Shown piece after piece: positions 43,190 to 51,721 of a stretch of 64,000 nt of DNA. The DNA is taken from positions 1 to 64,000 of the forward strand of contig JAEWQF010000075.1 of the NCBI GenBank assembly GCA_023399295.1, written 5' to 3'. Position 1 is the stretch's first letter. The number at the start of each line of letters is the position of its first letter. Both the position numbers and the translations under genes were made by a program. Source of the DNA: Bacteroidota bacterium (lineage in GTDB: Bacteria; Bacteroidota; Bacteroidia; Bacteroidales; Dysgonomonadaceae). A model generated the notes under the pieces. The model searched no databases. It was given only the letters and a program-made list of their open reading frames with translations, and had not been told where the DNA came from.

Positions 43190-43230
43190 AAAAAAAGCGG
43201 TTGTCACTCGTTCAACGTGACAACCGCTTT
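43190..43230 (-). terminator. Terminator between the nuclease and the thioredoxin-like gene
   Basis: A 14-bp perfect stem (aaagcggttgtcac / gtgacaaccgcttt) with a 9-base loop. The A run on the left gives the minus-strand transcript a U tract; the plus strand has only three T, so it mainly serves the minus gene but may slow both. Confidence 0.85.
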
Positions 43231-43243
43231 ACTGTGTCCTGCT

Positions 43244-43738
43244 TCATTGTAGAAGGGTTTGCATCTCTTCCGGATCGATGTTCATTGCGGTGATGAGACC
43301 CTCCTCATCGATCAGGTAGTTGCTGAAACCCTTGCTGAATCTAAAATCCTGATAGAGTCCGGAACCGGAACCATTGGGTTCCCGGTAACAGGGAATCATC
43401 TCCAGTTGATCCATTGCCAATGTTCGCTCGAGCACATTCTGGTTCTCGTCGAACGAGACCGATATGAATGTGACATCTGAATTGATCCGTGAAAGGAAAT
43501 GGTAGAGCTGCACATTGGCTGCACGGGAATGGGCGTCGTAACTGGCCCAGAAACTCAGCACAACTTTCTTGCCTTTCAATTCGTGTAGCACCAGTCTCTC
43601 ACCTTCCGAGTCCGTTAAAACGATGTCAGGAATCATTTCTCCGGGATGATAACCGATGGAAGGCAGGTCATTCTTTACAGATCCTGATGAGAGTGCAAGT
43701 GAAAGAATTGCTGCAAGGCAAAAATTCACATACTTCAT
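43244..43738 (-). CDS. Thioredoxin-fold (AhpC/TlpA-like) exported protein lacking active cysteines
   Basis: A 164-residue protein. It has a signal peptide (about residues 1-20) and a TlpA/AhpC-like fold (GYHPGEMIPDIVLTDSEGERLVL, VVLSFWASYDAHSRAANVQL, NYLIDEEGLI). The normal WCxxC site is replaced by Y67-D-A-H-S71, so it cannot be a disulfide oxidoreductase. It may be a structural or binding relative. Homologues with the same loss would support a defined non-redox role. It has its own -7 element and a downstream terminator. Confidence 0.75.
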   Translation of the reverse strand: MKYVNFCLAAILSLALSSGSVKNDLPSIGYHPGEMIPDIVLTDSEGERLVLHELKGKKVVLSFWASYDAHSRAANVQLYHFLSRINSDVTFISVSFDENQNVLERTLAMDQLEMIPCYREPNGSGSGLYQDFRFSKGFSNYLIDEEGLITAMNIDPEEMQTLLQ

Positions 43739-43843
43739 AAATAAATAATTTGATTGCTACTCAGACTTGGTTGTTGCTTCTCGCAGCATGCCAAGTCCCT
43801 TGTCTTTACCCGCTTTTCGCTAAAAATGGGTTATTTTGGTCTG

Positions 43844-43851
43844 CAAAAGTA
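43844..43851 (-). promoter_or_regulatory. Bacteroidota -7 element (TACTTTTG) for the cysteine-less thioredoxin-like gene
   Basis: The minus strand reads TACTTTTG, 105 bp before the start, in AT-rich DNA. Confidence 0.5.
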
Positions 43852-43942
43852 GTTCACTTTTGCTTACCAGCGCACAATTTCCCCACAAAGAAACCTTCCA
43901 AATGTTAAAATAAAAATTTATTATGTCCTTTCGCTCTCTATT

Positions 43943-44914
43943 TCAATCAATTACAGAAAAGAACGACTCCACCGCCTCAACTGAAGTGTCTTTCAGAATC
44001 ACTTTCTTGTTGTTGTCCAACAAATAGATAGTGGGGATGGCCTTGATGTCGTACAGTCTGTTGCGGGTGATCGCCATGCCTTGATCATAGCCATGCAGCC
44101 AATGCCGTGGCATCTGTGGAAGGTGAGCCCGCCACTCATCCAGATCGCTGTCGGGGTAGAGGGTGAGTATCGTCAGCATGCGCCGGGTGGAGCTATTCAT
44201 CGAGATTGCCCTGTTCAAAGCCGAGGAAGCATCGAGCCGGCGGGTAACAGCCTCACAGGTGGAACAACCGGGATTGGAGAAGAGGATCAGCAGATACTGG
44301 CTTTCAACATCCATCAGGGTTTCACTCTCCCCCGATGGGAGTGTGAAAGTGAAGTTGTTGGCTTTCTCTCCAACCCTGTTATGAAGTGTCATCTCAAGCT
44401 GAAACCGATAGCGTGCGCGTTCGTTCTCTTCAAGCAGCGGGGAGTTGATGATCTCATTGAGCACAGGGATGTAGTGCTCCTCGTTGCGAAAAGGGGAGTT
44501 GGGATCATAGAAATACTTCTCCATGAGTGAGACAAAATAGCGGTACATGGTGCTATCGCGTTCCGCCCTTTGCAGTGTGTTGCGCAGCGGGTCGGCTGTC
44601 TCACCTTCGGGTAGGAAACCAAGAAGATGTATGTAATCGACAAAAGCCTGTTCAGTGATTGCCGGTTTCAGTGTGAGTTTGCTGTCAGCAAAGTCGAAGC
44701 GATCCCAGAAATGGTGAATCAGGTATTGCTCCCTTTCATCCGGATCGATGATCGACACCGGCACGTGAGGCAACACAAAGGTGTCGGGGAGTACACTCTC
44801 CGAGTCATTCAATTCACGACTCTCCACGCCACTCTTCTTGCTCGAAGAGCAGGCAAGTTGAAAAAGCAGTGCAAAAGAGGTGATAAAGGTGATAAAGGTG
44901 ACATTTCTCATCAT
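43943..44914 (-). CDS. DUF5106-like lipoprotein with a C-terminal thioredoxin domain
   Basis: A 323-residue lipoprotein (LLFQLACSSS, Cys22). The middle part (about 55-180: HHFWDRFDFAD, EKYFYDPNSPFRNEEHYIPVL) matches what I recall of DUF5106 proteins. A thioredoxin-like C-terminus follows, with an intact redox pair C217-S-T-C220 (NPGCSTCEA) and cis-proline loop (KAIPTIYLL). It is probably an envelope thiol-disulfide protein; partner unknown. A second ATG one codon in is possible. Only a weak promoter match (TACCTTTA) lies upstream. Confidence 0.75.
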   Translation of the reverse strand: MMRNVTFITFITSFALLFQLACSSSKKSGVESRELNDSESVLPDTFVLPHVPVSIIDPDEREQYLIHHFWDRFDFADSKLTLKPAITEQAFVDYIHLLGFLPEGETADPLRNTLQRAERDSTMYRYFVSLMEKYFYDPNSPFRNEEHYIPVLNEIINSPLLEENERARYRFQLEMTLHNRVGEKANNFTFTLPSGESETLMDVESQYLLILFSNPGCSTCEAVTRRLDASSALNRAISMNSSTRRMLTILTLYPDSDLDEWRAHLPQMPRHWLHGYDQGMAITRNRLYDIKAIPTIYLLDNNKKVILKDTSVEAVESFFSVID

Positions 44915-45009
44915 CGGTAATGATACGATTGAAGGGGTAAAGGTAGAAAAAAAATGGAGATACCGGAGTGAATGCAGGGAGTCTCAATAAAATGAAACGA
45001 TAATTTTTG

Positions 45010-45017
45010 TATATTTG
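45010..45017 (+). promoter_or_regulatory. Bacteroidota -7 element (TATATTTG) for dnaX
   Basis: TATATTTG lies 26 bp before the dnaX ATG and overlaps the longer frame start at 45017, excluding that start. Confidence 0.65.
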
Positions 45018-45043
45018 TGATTCATACTTTGTCCGATTCAGAC

Positions 45044-46861
45044 ATGGATAATTACATCGTTTCAGCAAGAAAATACAGACCCACCACCTTCCAGAGCGTG
45101 GTGGGACAGAAAGCACTCACCACCACACTGAGAAACGCCATTGCCGGCAACAAACTGGCACATGCCTATCTCTTCAGTGGCCCCAGGGGAGTGGGCAAGA
45201 CCACCTGTGCCCGTATCTTTGCCAAAACGATCAACTGCCTGAACCCGACAAGCAGTCACGAGGCCTGTAACGCATGCGAGTCGTGCGAGGCATTCAATGA
45301 ACAGCGTTCCTACAACATCCACGAACTGGATGCCGCCTCCAACAATGGGGTGGATGACATCCGGTCGCTGATTGACCAGGTCCGCATCCCACCCCAGATA
45401 AGCCGCTACAAGGTCTACATCATCGACGAGGTGCACATGCTCTCCCCATCAGCATTCAACTCATTCCTCAAGACACTGGAAGAACCGCCGGCACACGCCA
45501 TCTTCATCCTGGCCACCACAGAGAAACACAAGATCATCCCCACCATCCTCTCCCGCTGCCAGGTATATGACTTCAACCGCATCGGCATCGGTGACATCGT
45601 GGATCACCTGCAACATGTTGCAGAACAAGAGGGAGTAACCACCGAGGTGGATGCGCTGAACATCATCGCACAGAAGGCTGACGGAGGGATGCGTGATGCC
45701 CTCTCGATCTTCGATCAAACGGTGAGTTACACGGGTGGCAAGATCACCTACCAGGCGGTGATTGAGAATCTGAATGTGCTGGATTATGAATATTACTTCC
45801 GTTTGACGGAGGCAATCCTTTCCGGGAATGTAGCGGAATGCCTGCTGATCCTGAACGACATCCTCAACAGAGGGTTCGAAGGGCAGTACATCATCAGCGG
45901 CATTGCCTCGCACTTCCGGGACCTGCTTGTCAGCAGGGATGCCGTAACGGCAAAGCTGTTCGAGGTGGGTGCTGCCATACGTGCACGTTATACCGACATG
46001 GCAAAGAGATGCACAGCTGCGTTCCTCTACGAAGCGATTGCGATTGCCAACGATTGTGACTTGAACTACCGCATCAGCAAAAACAAACGGCTGATGCTGG
46101 AGCTGATGCTCATCAAGATGTGCCAACAGACCGAAAAGGGCACCCTGGTGAAGGAAGAAAAAAAAAAGAGTCTAAAGCCGATTGAGCGTTTGCAAAACAG
46201 CAGCGACAAACCGAAAGCTGCGCAAGCGCATGCAGAATTGGCCAGGAGATCGACAAACGACACCACAGTGCAGGATGCTGCATCTCAGGGAGTCGTGCAG
46301 GATCCCCCGTCACAGTCACTGGTGGAAGAGCCGCAACAGGAACAGGAAACCTATTCGGCTACTCCCCCTCCCGACAGGCCTTCATCACAGAAAAAAAGAA
46401 GCGCAATTGGTTATGGCATGGGCGTATCTCTCAGCTCACTGAGCGACAACAAAGTGAGTGAACCAGAGACAACAGGTGAGGAGAAAGGGATCTCCGGATC
46501 GCGACCCTTCACTGAGGGTGAACTGGTGACAGCATGGCGCAAGTATGCCGAGACCCTCACCGAGGAGAAGTTGCTGAAAAACACCATGTCGCTTTACCTG
46601 CCACGATTGCTCGGTGAGGAGCTTTTCGAGGTGGAGGTCAACACTGAGTTGAACAAGCAATACCTTACTGACAACAGCCTCTCCATCCTCTCCTTTCTAC
46701 AGGAAAAGCTGGACAACGGAGCAATCACCATGACGATACGGATCGCCGAGGGCAATGCCATCCGCAAGGCGCTTACCTCTCGTGAGATCTTTGATGAGAT
46801 GACAAAAAAAAACCCGTCTCTTCAGAAATTATCCGATGAGTTTGGACTCGAACTGAGTTAA
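45044..46861 (+). CDS. dnaX: DNA polymerase III gamma/tau subunit
   Basis: A 605-residue clamp-loader ATPase. The N-terminal AAA+ domain begins SARKYRPTTFQSVVGQ, with Walker A GPRGVGKTTCA, the zinc-binding cysteines NCLNPTSSHEACNACESC, Walker B IIDEVHMLS and the SRC arginine-finger motif (LSRCQVYDF). Domain III follows to about residue 365. Then comes a long Lys/Glu/Gln/Ser/Pro-rich linker (about 375-490) and a compact C-terminal domain (about 490-605) that resembles a tau-like tail. There is no clear frameshift signal in the linker, although an A-run (gaagaaaaaaaaaag) occurs near 46157-46170. Confidence 0.93.
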   Translation: MDNYIVSARKYRPTTFQSVVGQKALTTTLRNAIAGNKLAHAYLFSGPRGVGKTTCARIFAKTINCLNPTSSHEACNACESCEAFNEQRSYNIHELDAASNNGVDDIRSLIDQVRIPPQISRYKVYIIDEVHMLSPSAFNSFLKTLEEPPAHAIFILATTEKHKIIPTILSRCQVYDFNRIGIGDIVDHLQHVAEQEGVTTEVDALNIIAQKADGGMRDALSIFDQTVSYTGGKITYQAVIENLNVLDYEYYFRLTEAILSGNVAECLLILNDILNRGFEGQYIISGIASHFRDLLVSRDAVTAKLFEVGAAIRARYTDMAKRCTAAFLYEAIAIANDCDLNYRISKNKRLMLELMLIKMCQQTEKGTLVKEEKKKSLKPIERLQNSSDKPKAAQAHAELARRSTNDTTVQDAASQGVVQDPPSQSLVEEPQQEQETYSATPPPDRPSSQKKRSAIGYGMGVSLSSLSDNKVSEPETTGEEKGISGSRPFTEGELVTAWRKYAETLTEEKLLKNTMSLYLPRLLGEELFEVEVNTELNKQYLTDNSLSILSFLQEKLDNGAITMTIRIAEGNAIRKALTSREIFDEMTKKNPSLQKLSDEFGLELS

Positions 46862-46918
46862 TCACATTTTACAGTTGCAGCAACAAGATTGGTGGGATCA
46901 GTGAACCGGTTTCAGGAA

Positions 46919-48460
46919 CTAATAACCCACCCACGTCTCCCTGTCGAGACTGCGGTAACTGATCGCTTCAGCCAGATGAACCGCCCTTACCGATTCGCTC
47001 TCCGCCAGATCAGCAATTGTTCGTGCTACTTTCAGGATACGGCTGTAGGCACGTGCTGAGAGTGAGAGTCGCTCCATTGCCGATTTCAGCAGTTTCAATC
47101 CCGCCTCATCGGGCTGCGCATAGCGATAGAGCATCTTACTGCTCATCTGCGCATTGCAGTAAACACCTTGCACTTTCCGGAATCGCTCTTTCTGTATCGC
47201 ACGTCCGCGCATCACACGCTGACGAACCACCTCACTCTTCTCGGCCGCTGTGGTAGCGGATATCTTTTCAAACGGTACCGGCACAATCTCAATCTGCATG
47301 TCGATGCGGTCGAGCAACGGTCCGGATATCCTGTTGAGGTAGCGCTGTACGGCACCCGGGGTACAGACACACGTTTTCTCGGGATGGTTGTGAAAACCAC
47401 AGGGACAGGGATTCATTGCTGCCACCAACATGAAACTGGCCGGGTACTCCACACTGAAACGGGCTCGTGAAATGACGATCTTACGGTCCTCCAGCGGCTG
47501 ACGCATAACCTCCAACACATTGCGATTGAACTCGGGCAGCTCATCCAAAAAAAGAACTCCGTTGTGCGCCAGACTGATCTCACCCGGTTGTGGCCATGAT
47601 CCGCCACCCACCATGGCCACATCGGAGATAGAGTGGTGGGGTGACCGAAACGGTCGTCGGGCCATCAGCGCCATCTGTTGTCCCGTTTTACCGGCAACAC
47701 TGTGAATCTTGGTTGTCTCGAGTGCCTCCTCCATTGTGAAAGGAGGCAGGATGGAGGGCATCCTTTTGGCCATCATCGACTTGCCGGAGCCGGGCGGGCC
47801 AATCATGATCACATTGTGACCCCCTGTGGCTGCCACCTCCAGTGCCCGTTTCACGTTCTCCTGTCCTTTGACGTCGGCGAAATCGTTTTCAAAAAAAGCA
47901 CGTTCTTCCAGAAAGAGTCGCCTCAGGTCAACCTCAACCCGTTGCAGATTGCCCTTTTCATTGAAGAAGTCGACAAGCTGCAGGATGCTCTCCACACCGT
48001 AAACAGAAATCCCTTCCACCACGGCAGCCTCCCGGGCATTGGCAGCTGGCAGGATGAGCGAGGTGAAACCTTCTTCTTTGGCCATCACAGCAATCGACAA
48101 GGCTCCTTTCAGTGGGAGGATCTTGCCGTCGAGTGACAACTCGCCCATCATCAGGGTGTGTGACAATTGATCGGTTCGGATCGCACCCGATGCGGCCAGA
48201 ATGCCCACTGCCAGGGGCAGGTCGTATGCCGACCCCTCCTTTCGGATATCGGCGGGTGACATGTTGATGACAATCTGTTGACGGGGAAAACGGAGGCCAT
48301 TCACCTCCAGGGCGGATACTATCCGCTCGTGGCTCTCCTTGACACTTGTGTCAGGCAGGCCTACCAATAGAAAGCGAATGCCACGGGAGACATTCACCTC
48401 GATGGTGATGGGTGTGGCAGAGATACCTTGTACAGCTGCCCCAAATACTTTGACCAGCAT
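46919..48460 (-). CDS. comM: ComM/YifB-family Mg-chelatase-like AAA+ ATPase
   Basis: A 513-residue protein: N-terminal LonC-like domain (VEVNVSRGIRFLLVGLPDTSVKESHERI), AAA+ core with Walker A GPPGSGKSMMAKR and GVLFLDELPEFNRNVLEVMRQPLED, the zinc-like CPCGFHNHPEKTCVC, and a C-terminal chelatase-like domain (LSARAYSRILKVARTIADL). ComM is a hexameric helicase that promotes branch migration during natural transformation. It starts 22 bp after the upstream thioredoxin-like gene and probably shares its transcript. Confidence 0.93.
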   Translation of the reverse strand: MLVKVFGAAVQGISATPITIEVNVSRGIRFLLVGLPDTSVKESHERIVSALEVNGLRFPRQQIVINMSPADIRKEGSAYDLPLAVGILAASGAIRTDQLSHTLMMGELSLDGKILPLKGALSIAVMAKEEGFTSLILPAANAREAAVVEGISVYGVESILQLVDFFNEKGNLQRVEVDLRRLFLEERAFFENDFADVKGQENVKRALEVAATGGHNVIMIGPPGSGKSMMAKRMPSILPPFTMEEALETTKIHSVAGKTGQQMALMARRPFRSPHHSISDVAMVGGGSWPQPGEISLAHNGVLFLDELPEFNRNVLEVMRQPLEDRKIVISRARFSVEYPASFMLVAAMNPCPCGFHNHPEKTCVCTPGAVQRYLNRISGPLLDRIDMQIEIVPVPFEKISATTAAEKSEVVRQRVMRGRAIQKERFRKVQGVYCNAQMSSKMLYRYAQPDEAGLKLLKSAMERLSLSARAYSRILKVARTIADLAESESVRAVHLAEAISYRSLDRETWVGY

Positions 48461-48482
48461 GTAACCGGATATTAAATGATAC

Positions 48483-49601
48483 TTACTTTCCGGAAGTCTC
48501 AGCGATCACTTCCGCAATACCATGTGCAGGGATGTTGCGCACCTTGATTTGTCCATCGGGGGCAATCAGAATGTTGTATGGGATGTATTGCACGTTGTAG
48601 CTCTCCACGATTTCAGCTCCCCAGCCTTTTTTCTCGGGTACTGAGATCCAGGGAAGGGAGTCACTCTCGGTATAACCTGCCGGATAGAGATCGGAATCGA
48701 TGTAAATGGTGACAAACGATGCCGTAGTATCATCCATCTCTCCATACTCCTCCTTGAGCAATTGGATCATTTCACGCGATTCCTCATCGGCAGTAGAGAC
48801 AAAAGACAACAGGAGATGCTTCCCCCTGAATTCGTTCGAACGGATCTCCTCACCCTTTATGTCCTTCAGCGTGAAATAAGGCATCGTTGCTCCCTCAGCC
48901 GAACGGCTGATCTTTTCAGAAAAAGCCTTCAGCTTGAGCGCCAGTTCACTCTGTAAAATATCACCCTGCAAATATCCCAGCACACGTTCCAATGCTGCGG
49001 GATTGTCACCCTGGACAAAGAAACTATTGATCAGAATGAGGCTGGAGATCTTTGCGGGATTGGCCTTGATGGCCTCTTCCGCTTTGAGGTTCAACTCATG
49101 GTTGAGTACATTCAGTTTCAATAACTCTTCCTGGCGTGAATGACTCTGACTGTTTCCGCTATCGAGTTCACTACTAAGCCGTAGATTCTTCAATAAATGG
49201 GCACGTTGTTTGAGCAGATCCTCATTGTCCAATTTGAAATGAGTCAGCTCATCGTTCACCTCATTGCCCCTGACAGTGATCAGATCGGGCTGCAAGGCAT
49301 CACCTTGCACCTTGATCCTCTCATTTTTGCCGGCAAAAACCACCACGGCACTCTCATAATGATCCAGATAGAGGGAATACACTGTAAGGGTATCGGGATT
49401 TGTCGTGTAACTAAAACGACCCTTTGCATCAACCAGGATGGTGTCGATTACAAGTGAATCGGAGGAGAGATAAGTGGCCAGGATGTAGGAAGAATCGACG
49501 TGTCCAATCTTTCCGTTGATAAAGGTACCCTCGTGGCTGCTACAGGAGAGCGCCATCCACAAGGTGACCAGTATAAAGAATATGCCTGAACTTTTTGCCA
49601 T
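48483..49601 (-). CDS. DUF4369-like lipoprotein with a cysteine-less TlpA-type domain
   Basis: A 372-residue lipoprotein (MALSCSSHEG, Cys20). The N-terminal beta domain (FINGKIGHVDSSYILATYLSSDSL...GRFSYTTNPDT) resembles DUF4369. A helical middle follows (about 120-235), then a TlpA/AhpC-like domain from about 238 (MPYFTLKDIKGEEI). Its active site reads D272-E-E-S275 in SFVSTADEESREM instead of CxxC, so redox function is lost. Bacteroidales carry many DUF4369-thioredoxin lipoproteins of unknown function. It has its own promoter and precedes comM. Confidence 0.75.
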   Translation of the reverse strand: MAKSSGIFFILVTLWMALSCSSHEGTFINGKIGHVDSSYILATYLSSDSLVIDTILVDAKGRFSYTTNPDTLTVYSLYLDHYESAVVVFAGKNERIKVQGDALQPDLITVRGNEVNDELTHFKLDNEDLLKQRAHLLKNLRLSSELDSGNSQSHSRQEELLKLNVLNHELNLKAEEAIKANPAKISSLILINSFFVQGDNPAALERVLGYLQGDILQSELALKLKAFSEKISRSAEGATMPYFTLKDIKGEEIRSNEFRGKHLLLSFVSTADEESREMIQLLKEEYGEMDDTTASFVTIYIDSDLYPAGYTESDSLPWISVPEKKGWGAEIVESYNVQYIPYNILIAPDGQIKVRNIPAHGIAEVIAETSGK

Positions 49602-49682
49602 AGATAACCACAGTTTTACAGAACTGTCAGCTACAAATCAATATGCTTTTTGCTGTTGCAACAGCCCAATCTTCCAATTAGA

Positions 49683-49690
49683 CAAAGGTA
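49683..49690 (-). promoter_or_regulatory. Bacteroidota -7 element (TACCTTTG) for the DUF4369-like gene and comM
   Basis: The minus strand reads TACCTTTG, 81 bp before the start. Confidence 0.55.
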
Positions 49691-49794
49691 ATGGGTTTTT
49701 TTAAATATTCAAACATTTTCACATTTATTTTGTTTTATTTTTTATCCAGCACCCCAATTCCCGCAGCATCGGTGGGAGTATGATGGAAAATCAT

Positions 49795-49802
49795 TAGATT
49801 TG
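49795..49802 (+). promoter_or_regulatory. Bacteroidota -7 element (TAGATTTG) for the glycosyltransferase gene
   Basis: TAGATTTG lies 23 bp before the ATG. Confidence 0.6.
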
Positions 49803-49825
49803 CATCTGCAAACGCCCATTCGCCT

Positions 49826-50815
49826 ATGTATTTCTCCATTGTGATTCCCCTTTACAACCGTCCGGATGAACTGGATGAGCTGTTGGCAAGCCTCTGTGAA
49901 CAGCGTTACCAGCATTTCGAAGTGATCGTTGCTGAGGATGGTTCCGACAGAAAAGGTGACCAGGTAGTCGTGCGGTATCGCGACAGGCTCTCAATCACCT
50001 ATTTCGAAAAAAGCAACAGTGGTCCCGGACTCACCCGCAATGCCGGTGCTGCCAGGGCCAGGGGCGACTACCTCATATTCTTCGACTCCGACTGCATCAT
50101 CCCGCCACACTATTTAAAAACGGTCTCTGCATTTCTGGAAACAAATCAAACAGATGCGTTCGGTGGTCCTGATGCGGCCCTCACGACATTCAGCCCGATA
50201 CAGAAAGCAATCAACCATGCCATGACATCTTTCTTTACCACAGGAGGCATTCGTGGCGGTAAGCGATCAATGGAGAAATTCCACCCGCGAAGCTTCAACC
50301 TGGGGGTGTCGAGAGATGTGTTCAACAGCTTGGGAGGGTATGGCACCATGCGTTTTGGGGAAGACATCGATTTCAGCCTGCGACTCATAGAAGCAGGCTA
50401 CCGTACTGCCCTCATCCGGGAAGCCTATGTCTATCACAAGAGGCGTGCCACATTCCGCCAGTTCTTCAAGCAGGTCCACAACTCTGGCATTGCCCGAATC
50501 AACCTGCAGCTGTTGCATCCAGGTTCTCTCAGGGTGGTCCACATGCTACCGGCACTCTTTGTGACGGGCATGACGCTGATCCTGTTCACCTCCCTTCTCC
50601 TGCCCATGTTGCTGCTGTTACCCCTGCTCTTCAGCCTCTTAATCTTCCTCGACGCACTGCGGCTGAACCGGTCGGCCAAGGTGGCATGGCTGAGCATCAC
50701 CGCCGCCTGGATACAACTCACCGGATATGGCAGCGGCTTCCTTGCCGCTGTCTGGAAACGATTGATCCTGAAAAAAGGGGAGTTCAGGGCGTTTGAACAG
50801 AAATTTTACGATTAA
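49826..50815 (+). CDS. Membrane-associated family 2 glycosyltransferase
   Basis: A 329-residue GT-A fold glycosyltransferase. It opens FSIVIPLYNRPDELDELL, with the nucleotide-sugar/metal motif FFDSDC (D87-S-D89), GGxxxxRFGEDIDFSLRL with the acceptor-side ED, and R-x-F-x2-F near HKRRATFRQFFKQ. Two C-terminal hydrophobic segments (about 235-275 and 290-310) anchor it to the inner membrane. It probably builds a lipid-linked or surface glycan; donor and acceptor are unknown. It stands alone, not in a polysaccharide cluster. Its stop codon overlaps that of upp on the other strand. Confidence 0.85.
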   Translation: MYFSIVIPLYNRPDELDELLASLCEQRYQHFEVIVAEDGSDRKGDQVVVRYRDRLSITYFEKSNSGPGLTRNAGAARARGDYLIFFDSDCIIPPHYLKTVSAFLETNQTDAFGGPDAALTTFSPIQKAINHAMTSFFTTGGIRGGKRSMEKFHPRSFNLGVSRDVFNSLGGYGTMRFGEDIDFSLRLIEAGYRTALIREAYVYHKRRATFRQFFKQVHNSGIARINLQLLHPGSLRVVHMLPALFVTGMTLILFTSLLLPMLLLLPLLFSLLIFLDALRLNRSAKVAWLSITAAWIQLTGYGSGFLAAVWKRLILKKGEFRAFEQKFYD

Positions 50816-51468
50816 TCTTTTTGACCGTAGGCCAGGTCACCCGCATCACCAATACCCGGCACAATGTAGGAGGAGTCGTTCAGATGGGGGTCGATGGCAG
50901 CTGCCCAGATTGTTGTTTTCTCACTGGGGAAGTTTTTCATGCAATAGTCTATTGCCTGCTGGCTGGCAATGATCGTCGCAATGTGAATGTGCGAAGGATT
51001 CCCCTTGGTGAGCAGTGCACGGTAGGTGAGTTCCATACTCCCTCCCGTAGCCAGCATCGGGTCGGTCAGAATCAGTGTCTTGCCTTCGATGGAGGGCGAG
51101 GCAATGTATTCGATGTGGATGTCGAAGGTCTTGTGTCCCGTCTCCTTGTATTTACGGTATGCCGAGACAAAAGCATTCTCGGCACCGTCGAAATAGTTCA
51201 GCACCCCATGATGGTAAGGCAATCCCGCACGCAGTATCGTTGCGATCACGATCTCCTCATCGGGCACACTCACCCGTGCCACATCCAGGGGTGTGGTCAC
51301 CTCGATCGTCTTGTAGCGAAGCTCCTTGCTGATCTCATAAGCCATGATCTCACCCAGCCGCTCGATGTTGCGGCGAAAACGAAGCCGGTCACTTTGGATG
51401 GTGACATCGCGGATTTCACGGACAAAGGAGTTGAGTAAGGAGTTGGTTTCCGAAAAGTTGGTTACTTT
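50812..51468 (-). CDS. upp: Uracil phosphoribosyltransferase
   Basis: A 218-residue salvage enzyme making UMP from uracil and PRPP. The PRPP loop LILTDPMLATGGSM and the uracil-binding C-terminus YIVPGIGDAGDLAYG are intact. The start MKVTNFSETNSLLNSFVREIRDV fits the family. The open frame runs 28 codons further, but a -7 element lies inside that part, so it was rejected. Single gene, convergent with the glycosyltransferase. Confidence 0.95.
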   Translation of the reverse strand, partial: KVTNFSETNSLLNSFVREIRDVTIQSDRLRFRRNIERLGEIMAYEISKELRYKTIEVTTPLDVARVSVPDEEIVIATILRAGLPYHHGVLNYFDGAENAFVSAYRKYKETGHKTFDIHIEYIASPSIEGKTLILTDPMLATGGSMELTYRALLTKGNPSHIHIATIIASQQAIDYCMKNFPSEKTTIWAAAIDPHLNDSSYIVPGIGDAGDLAYGQKD

Positions 51469-51509
51469 CATGCTTGTGGTTCTAAATTGAACGATCATTT
51501 TTCGGAGAA

Positions 51510-51517
51510 CAAAGGTA
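51510..51517 (-). promoter_or_regulatory. Bacteroidota -7 element (TACCTTTG) for upp
   Basis: The minus strand reads TACCTTTG, 41 bp before the chosen start. It decides against the longer frame. Confidence 0.6.
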
Positions 51518-51642
51518 ATGTTTTTCAGCTGCATGGTAAACAATTCACCCATTTTTTTGTTGAATGGGAGGTTTTCCAGTATAAATACGCATAATTAAAG
51601 AAAATTTTCTTTAATTCCTTTTCTATTTCAGAGAAAAACACT

Positions 51643-51650
51643 ATTTTTGT
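51643..51650 (+). promoter_or_regulatory. Bacteroidota -7 element (TATTTTTG) for pckA
   Basis: TATTTTTG lies 71 bp before the pckA ATG, leaving an AT-rich untranslated leader typical of a highly expressed gene. Confidence 0.62.
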
Positions 51651-51721
51651 GGTGTTCATTTTTAGGTTCATCATAACTGAGTTTTATTCACAACAACCAA
51701 AATAATCCAAAATTATTCAAA

